The position numbers were made by a program, and so were the translations under genes. Below, one piece after another: positions 7,566 to 11,406 of a DNA stretch of 11,406 bases. Position 1 is the stretch's first letter. Each line of letters opens with the position of its first letter. The stretch is taken from NCBI GenBank assembly GCA_002435835.1, contig DIVM01000308.1, forward strand, positions 1-11,406, read 5' to 3'. The DNA is from Firmicutes bacterium UBA6132 (GTDB lineage Bacteria > Bacillota_A > Clostridia > Tissierellales > Sedimentibacteraceae). The notes beneath the pieces were generated by a model that saw only the letters and a list, made by a program, of their open reading frames with translations, was not told the origin of the DNA and did not search any database.

Positions 7566-8057
7566 CTATTTATTTTGAGTTTGTTTTCGAGCTATATATC
7601 TTTGCTTACCTTCTTCAAATAATTTCTGCTCTTCTTCACTGCTTAATTTTAAAGGAGGTACCTGCTTTGGTTTCCCATTTTCGTCTATAGATACCATTGT
7701 AAAATAACCTGTAAGAGCTAATATAGCTTCTTCTTCTTTTTTTACATTTTCAGAATAAACTTTTACAAGTACTTCCATTGATTTAGTTCCAACAAATGTA
7801 AGTTGTGCTTCACATCTAACAAAATATCCTATATGAATAGGATAATGAAATTCCAAACAATCCACTCTTGCAGTTACTGTTCTTGATCTTGCATGCCTTG
7901 CTGCAGCTATACCAGCAGCATTATCCATCATTTTCATTATTTCTCCGCCATGGACATTTCCAGACGTATTAGCTCTACTAGGCTGCATTAAATCACCTAT
8001 CATTGTTTTCGATTCATTTACTAATTTCGAATGTATAGTATCACCTCTTAATTTCAT
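7566..8057 (-). CDS. Hotdog-fold acyl-CoA thioesterase (YkhA/BACH type)
   Basis: This is a 163-residue single-hotdog thioesterase hydrolysing acyl-CoA to free acid and CoA. The family core is clear: 'RANTSGNVHGGEIMKMMDNAAGIAAARHA', with N30 and D45 at the expected catalytic positions. 'TARVDCLEFHYPIHIG' and 'ALTGYFTMVSID' follow. Members act as hexamers on acyl chains of varied length, including aromatic ones in some cases, so the substrate is open. It lies near iorAB and ubiX, which would suit release of an aryl acid from CoA. The start is odd: ATG 8057 is the only AUG and has no ribosome binding site, while AGAGGTGAT lies inside codons 4-6. Translation may instead begin at a non-AUG codon around codon 8, or from an almost leaderless mRNA. 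Confidence 0.88.
   Translation of the reverse strand: MKLRGDTIHSKLVNESKTMIGDLMQPSRANTSGNVHGGEIMKMMDNAAGIAAARHARSRTVTARVDCLEFHYPIHIGYFVRCEAQLTFVGTKSMEVLVKVYSENVKKEEEAILALTGYFTMVSIDENGKPKQVPPLKLSSEEEQKLFEEGKQRYIARKQTQNK
8040..8048 (-). promoter_or_regulatory. Misplaced Shine-Dalgarno inside the thioesterase frame
   Basis: AGAGGTGAT matches eight of nine bases of the ideal GGAGGTGAT. It lies 9 to 17 bases after the first base of the ATG at 8057, too late for that start. Seven bases after its GAGG core is the in-frame codon ATA (8034-8036). Confidence 0.45.
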
Positions 8058-8067
8058 ATAATAATTA

Positions 8068-8076
8068 ATTATAACA
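8068..8076 (-). promoter_or_regulatory. Promoter of the thioesterase gene
   Basis: The minus strand reads TGTTATAAT, a perfect extended -10. The best -35 match at 17 bases is poor (TTAGTA). The predicted transcription start is near base 8061, only about four bases before ATG 8057. Confidence 0.55.
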
Positions 8077-8115
8077 TATGTAATAAAATTTACTAATAAA
8101 ATATTACAATTAGTT

Positions 8116-8502
8116 TTAACCTTTTCTAATATTTATAATCAAACTATCAGTTAATTCTTTTAAAAGTTTTATAATTGTTTTTATTTCTTCTTTAGTTATA
8201 TTATCTACATGAATACCACCAGTTACAACAACATTTTTATTTAATTTTGATGATAATGTATGGGCAACCACTTTTAATGCATCATCATCTTTATGACCAA
8301 TTAAATTAAGTACTGATTCTGTTGAACTGATAATTTTTTTATCTATTAAACTTGGCCTTGGTATACTTAAAATAGTGCATCCTATGTGAGGGCTGTCTCC
8401 ACCTGAAACTATCACACATAAATCATTACCAAGCATTATTGCTTTCATATCAATTTTTATTCTTCCTTCTTCTGCTTTTAAATCACATTTTATCTCTTGC
8501 AT
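8116..8502 (-). CDS. lpdD: LpdD-like prenylated-flavin chaperone
   Basis: This is a 128-residue soluble protein that I recognise as the LpdD-type family genetically tied to UbiX/UbiD decarboxylase systems. Conserved-looking motifs are GGDSPHIG (34-41), PRPSL (48-52), GHKDD (69-73) and GGIHVDN (95-101), rich in potential phosphate- or metal-binding residues. In Lactobacillus plantarum the gallate decarboxylase genes include lpdB (UbiX-like) next to lpdD, with the catalytic lpdC elsewhere. The family is thought to help transfer or mature prenylated FMN for the decarboxylase. Here it directly follows ubiX (92-base gap, no terminator seen), supporting the same link. Its ribosome binding site is AAGGGG, five bases before the ATG. 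The assignment is from motif memory. Confidence 0.7.
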   Translation of the reverse strand: MQEIKCDLKAEEGRIKIDMKAIMLGNDLCVIVSGGDSPHIGCTILSIPRPSLIDKKIISSTESVLNLIGHKDDDALKVVAHTLSSKLNKNVVVTGGIHVDNITKEEIKTIIKLLKELTDSLIINIRKG

Positions 8503-8594
8503 AATAACCCCTTAATTAAATATTATATATGGATTTTTTTTATTTGAGTTTTTATCCACAGGTTAAAGATAATTTTTTTATAACTATTAACAAT

Positions 8595-9179
8595 TTAATG
8601 ATTTTCTCCCCACCTTTTAAACCCATTTACTTCTATTCCAAACTTATCAAGAATTTTAGCAGCAATGTGAAAATTCATATCATCTATTGTAAGTGGTTTA
8701 TTATAATAAGTTATCATAGGGGGCAAAATTGTAGCGCCTGCTTCTGTACAAACAGTCATATTTCTTAAATGTATTAAATTTAAGGGACTTTCTCTTGCTA
8801 CTAATATTAATTTTCTATTTTCTTTTAAAGTTACATCTGCAGCTCTTAATAAAAGATTGTCAGAATAACCTGAAGCGACACCGGCTATAGTTTTCATACT
8901 GCAAGGAATTACAACCATACCTTCAGTTTTAAATGTGCCGCTTGCAATAGACTCTCCTATATTTTTATTATCATAAACTCTATAAGCTAAATTTTTTACT
9001 TGATCTATACAATAATCTGTTTCAGCTTCTATTGTAAGTTCAGCTCCTCTTGAAATAACTAAATGAGTTTCCCATTCAGAAAACCGCTTTAATATTTCAA
9101 GGATTTTGATTCCAAGTATAGCTCCACTTGCACCGCTCATACCTATTACCAATCTTTTTTTAAGTTTAATATTATCCAT
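8595..9179 (-). CDS. ubiX: UbiX-family flavin prenyltransferase
   Basis: This 194-residue flavoprotein joins dimethylallyl phosphate to FMN, making the prenylated FMN cofactor of UbiD decarboxylases. The FMN-binding start G13-MSGASG includes S15, equivalent to the catalytic serine of Pseudomonas UbiX. 'SGTFKTEGMVVIPCSMKTIAGVASG', R112 in 'LLRAADVTLKE', E130 in 'ARESPLNL' and Y159 in 'PPMITYY' match the dimethylallyl-phosphate site. The position usually holding the last phosphate-binding Arg (R185 of Pseudomonas UbiX by offset) appears to be K175. AAGGGG lies seven bases before ATG 9179. It has its own promoter and a long leader, and forms a likely transcription unit with the LpdD-like gene. 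No UbiD partner is in the window. Confidence 0.9.
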   Translation of the reverse strand: MDNIKLKKRLVIGMSGASGAILGIKILEILKRFSEWETHLVISRGAELTIEAETDYCIDQVKNLAYRVYDNKNIGESIASGTFKTEGMVVIPCSMKTIAGVASGYSDNLLLRAADVTLKENRKLILVARESPLNLIHLRNMTVCTEAGATILPPMITYYNKPLTIDDMNFHIAAKILDKFGIEVNGFKRWGENH

Positions 9180-9301
9180 AAATTTTCCCCTTAATATTCA
9201 AATACTTAATTATCCTCCAGTAAAATTTAATATCTTATTTACATGAAATTTATGATACCTTGCAATGACTCATGATGACATGCAGCAGAAATATATACAT
9301 G

Positions 9302-9310
9302 ATTATATCA
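9302..9310 (-). promoter_or_regulatory. Promoter of ubiX
   Basis: The minus strand reads TGATATAAT, a perfect extended -10, with no good -35. Transcription would begin near base 9295, leaving a leader of about 115 bases. It stands just downstream of the iorB terminator, making ubiX independently transcribed. Confidence 0.6.
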
Positions 9311-9341
9311 TAGTTGTTAAAACTTTCTATATATTTAAGTA

Positions 9342-9374
9342 AAAAAATGTTGAATTGTACATTCAACATTTTTT
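9342..9374 (-). terminator. Terminator of the iorAB operon
   Basis: Bases 9342-9355 pair perfectly with 9361-9374 over 14 bp (core TGTTGAAT/ATTCAACA) with a 5-base loop TGTAC. The stem is flanked by A- and T-runs, giving a T-tract on the minus strand. It begins five bases after the iorB stop codon. Confidence 0.82.
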
Positions 9375-9379
9375 AAGTA

Positions 9380-9949
9380 TTAAACTGATTCCATACCCAC
9401 TTTAAGTGCTTTTTTGTTAATATCTATAAAAGCAGGTTTTACATTTTCTTCTATAATTTTATCCCAGTCTATTTCAGTTAAATTCATTAGTTTTATGATA
9501 GAACCTAATAATATTATATTCATTACTTTAGTATCTCCAAGTTCCTTAGCCTTTTTTGCAGCATTAATTTCTATAGTTTTAGCTTTAGTGCTAATCTCTT
9601 GAATAATATCTTTGCTATATTCAAATTTCCCTGAAGATACTAAAAGAGGATTTATTTCAAAATTATTTACAACTACTTTCCCATTAAGTTTTAAATATTG
9701 CAAATATCTTAAAGCTTCCATTTTTTCAAATGAAATTAACAAATCTGCATCACCCAGTTCAATAACAGGGGAAGCAACTTTTTCTCCGTAACGAACATGG
9801 GAAGAAACTGAACCTCCTCTTTGGCTCATACCATGAATTTCACTCATTTTAACATCGAAACCTGCTTCCATAAGTCCAATGGTAAGAAGTTTGCTTGCAA
9901 GTATTGTTCCTTGACCACCAACGCCTACTAATAATATGCTCTTTGTCAT
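9380..9949 (-). CDS. iorB: Indolepyruvate:ferredoxin oxidoreductase, beta subunit
   Basis: This is the 189-residue gamma-type (IorB) subunit of the arylpyruvate:ferredoxin oxidoreductase. It has the family opening 'LLVGVGGQGTILASKLL' (GxGGQG at 9-14) and the strongly conserved 'MSEIHGMSQRGGSVSSHVRYG' (~35-55). With IorA it converts indolepyruvate, and often phenyl- and hydroxyphenylpyruvate, plus CoA to the aryl-acetyl-CoA and CO2, reducing ferredoxin. The ATG directly abuts the iorA stop (TAAATG) and its AAAGGTGG ribosome binding site lies within the iorA end, so the two are translationally coupled. A strong hairpin terminator follows. Confidence 0.93.
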   Translation of the reverse strand: MTKSILLVGVGGQGTILASKLLTIGLMEAGFDVKMSEIHGMSQRGGSVSSHVRYGEKVASPVIELGDADLLISFEKMEALRYLQYLKLNGKVVVNNFEINPLLVSSGKFEYSKDIIQEISTKAKTIEINAAKKAKELGDTKVMNIILLGSIIKLMNLTEIDWDKIIEENVKPAFIDINKKALKVGMESV

Positions 9950-11406
9950 TTATCTTTCCACCTTTCCTATTGCTTGAGCAGGGCATACCTGTTCACATAC
10001 TCCACAACCAACACATTGATCCATACTTATTTTTGAAACTTTATAATTATTGTTAAATGATATAGCAGGACATCCAGTTTTTGTGCACTGTTTACATCCT
10101 ATGCACATTTCACCATTTACTCTATATTTTTCTGTAAATAAATTTTTAAATTCCTGCTTATCTTCTTTTGAGAACTTTTTTAATGCACATGGCCATCTTG
10201 TTATTATTACTGATGGTTCGTCAAGTAATAAAGCTTGTTTAAATGCATTTCTCATTTTATCCATGTCGTTTGGATTTACTTTAATTATATGTTTAACTCC
10301 ACATGCTCTTGCTAAAGTTTCTATATCAACTATATCCGTTGGCTCTAACTGAAGCGTGTATCCTGTTCCTGGATTTTCCTGATGTCCAGTCATACCTGTT
10401 ACTCTATTATCAAGAATAACGTTTATAGTATTGTCCTTGTTATATACGCTGTTTATTAAACCGTTGATGCCCGTGTGGAAAAATGTTGAATCTCCTTGTA
10501 CAGCTATAACTCTTTTCTTAGTTTCTCCCATATTGAAAATTGTCTGAGCTCCATGTCCAACAGCAAATGCGCTGCCCATGTCCACTGCAACATCCATTGC
10601 ATCATAAGGATCGCTTACACCAAGTGTATAACATCCTATATCTCCTGTTATCATTATATTATCAAGTTTTCCTATTTCATAAAAAAATCCTCTGTGAGGA
10701 CATCCTGCACACAATCCTGGAGGTCTTGCAACTATTAAGTTTTTATTGAATGAAATAACTGGCTTGCATTGTCCTTCTATAGCATTTCTTAAAACATCCG
10801 AAGTAAGTTCACCATATGTTGGAAATGTGTCTTTACCATGGCACATAAAGCCAAGAGCTTTTACTCTTTCTTCTATAATCGGATCATTTTCTTCTATAAT
10901 ATAAATTTTTTCAACCTGTGATGCAAACTCTTTAATTTTTTCATCCGGTAAAGGATAAGAAAATCCTATTTTCAAATAAGACGCATTTTCATTAAACACT
11001 TCTTTTGCATACTGATAACAAATTCCTGATGTTATAACACCAATTTTTTTATCATTCCACTCTATGAAGTTCATAGGAGTTTTGTTTGAATAATCAGAAA
11101 GCTTATTAATTCTTTCTTCAACTTTAACTCTCATCTTTGTAGCATATCCAGGTACAACTACATATTTTTCCTTATGTTTTACATATTCTTTTACTAAAAC
11201 TTCTTCTCTTTCATCACAGTTTACAATACTTTTAGAATGGCATACTCTTGTAGTCATTCTTATTAAAACAGGTGTATCATAATCTTCACTTATTTTAAAA
11301 GCTTCTTTCATCATATCTTTAGATTCTTGTGAATCACTTGGTTCTAACATAGGAACTTTTCCAAAAGAAGCAAAATGTCTATTGTCCTGCTCGTTTTGAG
11401 ACGAAT
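9950..11406 (-). CDS. iorA: Indolepyruvate:ferredoxin oxidoreductase, alpha subunit (5' end outside the window)
   Basis: About 485 residues are present; the frame stays open through the right edge. The residues just upstream of the Met at 11350 read SSQNEQDNRHFASFGKVP, a conserved IorA segment, so that Met is internal and roughly the first 100 residues are missing. Numbered from that Met, PPGLCAGCPHRG is at 210-221. The thiamine diphosphate site includes GDIGC (236-240), GDSTFFHTG (286-294) and LDNRVTGMTGHQ. Two C-terminal [4Fe-4S] sites follow: C416, C419, C422, C427 (with the four-residue gap typical of IorA) and C446, C449, C452, C456. It is the catalytic, cytoplasmic, oxygen-sensitive subunit used in fermentation of aromatic amino acids. 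Confidence 0.95.
   Translation of the reverse strand, partial: SSQNEQDNRHFASFGKVPMLEPSDSQESKDMMKEAFKISEDYDTPVLIRMTTRVCHSKSIVNCDEREEVLVKEYVKHKEKYVVVPGYATKMRVKVEERINKLSDYSNKTPMNFIEWNDKKIGVITSGICYQYAKEVFNENASYLKIGFSYPLPDEKIKEFASQVEKIYIIEENDPIIEERVKALGFMCHGKDTFPTYGELTSDVLRNAIEGQCKPVISFNKNLIVARPPGLCAGCPHRGFFYEIGKLDNIMITGDIGCYTLGVSDPYDAMDVAVDMGSAFAVGHGAQTIFNMGETKKRVIAVQGDSTFFHTGINGLINSVYNKDNTINVILDNRVTGMTGHQENPGTGYTLQLEPTDIVDIETLARACGVKHIIKVNPNDMDKMRNAFKQALLLDEPSVIITRWPCALKKFSKEDKQEFKNLFTEKYRVNGEMCIGCKQCTKTGCPAISFNNNYKVSKISMDQCVGCGVCEQVCPAQAIGKVER

Noticed and set aside
8092..8114. Hairpin ACTAAT/ATTAGT after the lpdD-like gene
   Set aside because: Only six AT-rich pairs with a long loop and a poor T-tract. 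It is too weak to call a terminator, although it overlaps the region upstream of the thioesterase promoter.
8552..8560. Perfect DnaA-box-like TTATCCACA in the ubiX-lpdD gap
   Set aside because: It is a single copy with no cluster of boxes, no AT-rich unwinding element pattern and no dnaA/dnaN genes nearby. One 9-mer in AT-rich DNA can occur by chance, so no origin is called.
9250..9300. Possible 16-codon leader peptide (MYIFLLHVIMSH...) before ubiX on the minus strand
   Set aside because: Its ATG (9298-9300) lies upstream of the predicted transcription start near 9295 and has no ribosome binding site.
10050..10352. Plus-strand open frame of 100 codons inside iorA
   Set aside because: It is antisense to the strongly conserved IorA C-terminal region and has no coding features of its own.

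Overview
The window is very AT-rich and reads as a low-GC, Gram-positive, strictly anaerobic Firmicute of the Clostridia/Tissierellia type. The main reasons are the A/T-ending codon use, purine-rich ribosome binding sites close to AGGAGG or AAGGGG, perfect extended -10 promoters, ferredoxin-type cysteine clusters in two enzymes, and an oxygen-sensitive 2-oxoacid:ferredoxin oxidoreductase (IorAB) of amino acid fermenters. A Clostridium- or Sedimentibacter-like genus is only a guess from memory. Nothing points to a phage, plasmid or genomic island; the only repeat-like element is one palindromic intergenic sequence.

Layout. At the left edge (1-48, minus) are the first 16 codons of a gene that resembles a DNA-3-methyladenine glycosylase. 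It diverges from a PucR/CdaR-type regulator (214-1368, plus), and two small palindromes sit at the regulator's promoter. An EamA-family drug/metabolite transporter follows (1479-2366, plus). A strong GGGACGG palindromic element (2383-2463) then separates it from a convergent three-gene minus-strand operon at 2480-5625. That operon encodes a MacA-like adaptor, a MacB/LolD-like ATPase and a MacB-like permease, with tight or overlapping junctions. All remaining genes are on the minus strand. In transcription order they are iorA (cut by the right edge), iorB, a terminator, ubiX, lpdD-like, a hotdog acyl-CoA thioesterase, an aldo/keto reductase fused to a two-cluster ferredoxin, and an HD-domain phosphohydrolase ending in a terminator.

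How the genes may work together. IorAB oxidatively decarboxylates arylpyruvates, formed by transamination of Trp, Tyr and Phe, to aryl-acetyl-CoA, reducing ferredoxin. A thioesterase could release the aryl acid, UbiX makes prenylated FMN, and the LpdD-like protein is thought to help deliver or mature that cofactor in UbiD-type decarboxylases. No UbiD decarboxylase is present in the window, so the aromatic link is an inference from neighbourhood. The adaptor-ATPase-permease set is probably an export or antimicrobial-peptide resistance pump and appears to be a separate transcription unit.

Regulatory signals read directly from the sequence include six candidate sigma-A promoters. Four have a perfect extended -10 (TGnTATAAT), and two carry TAAAAT instead. 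There are also three minus-strand hairpin terminators, and an odd thioesterase start where the best ribosome binding site lies inside the annotated reading frame. No rRNA, tRNA, CRISPR array, transposase gene or known riboswitch was recognised. No gene-free stretch exceeds 300 bases; the longest is the 200-base iorB-ubiX gap.
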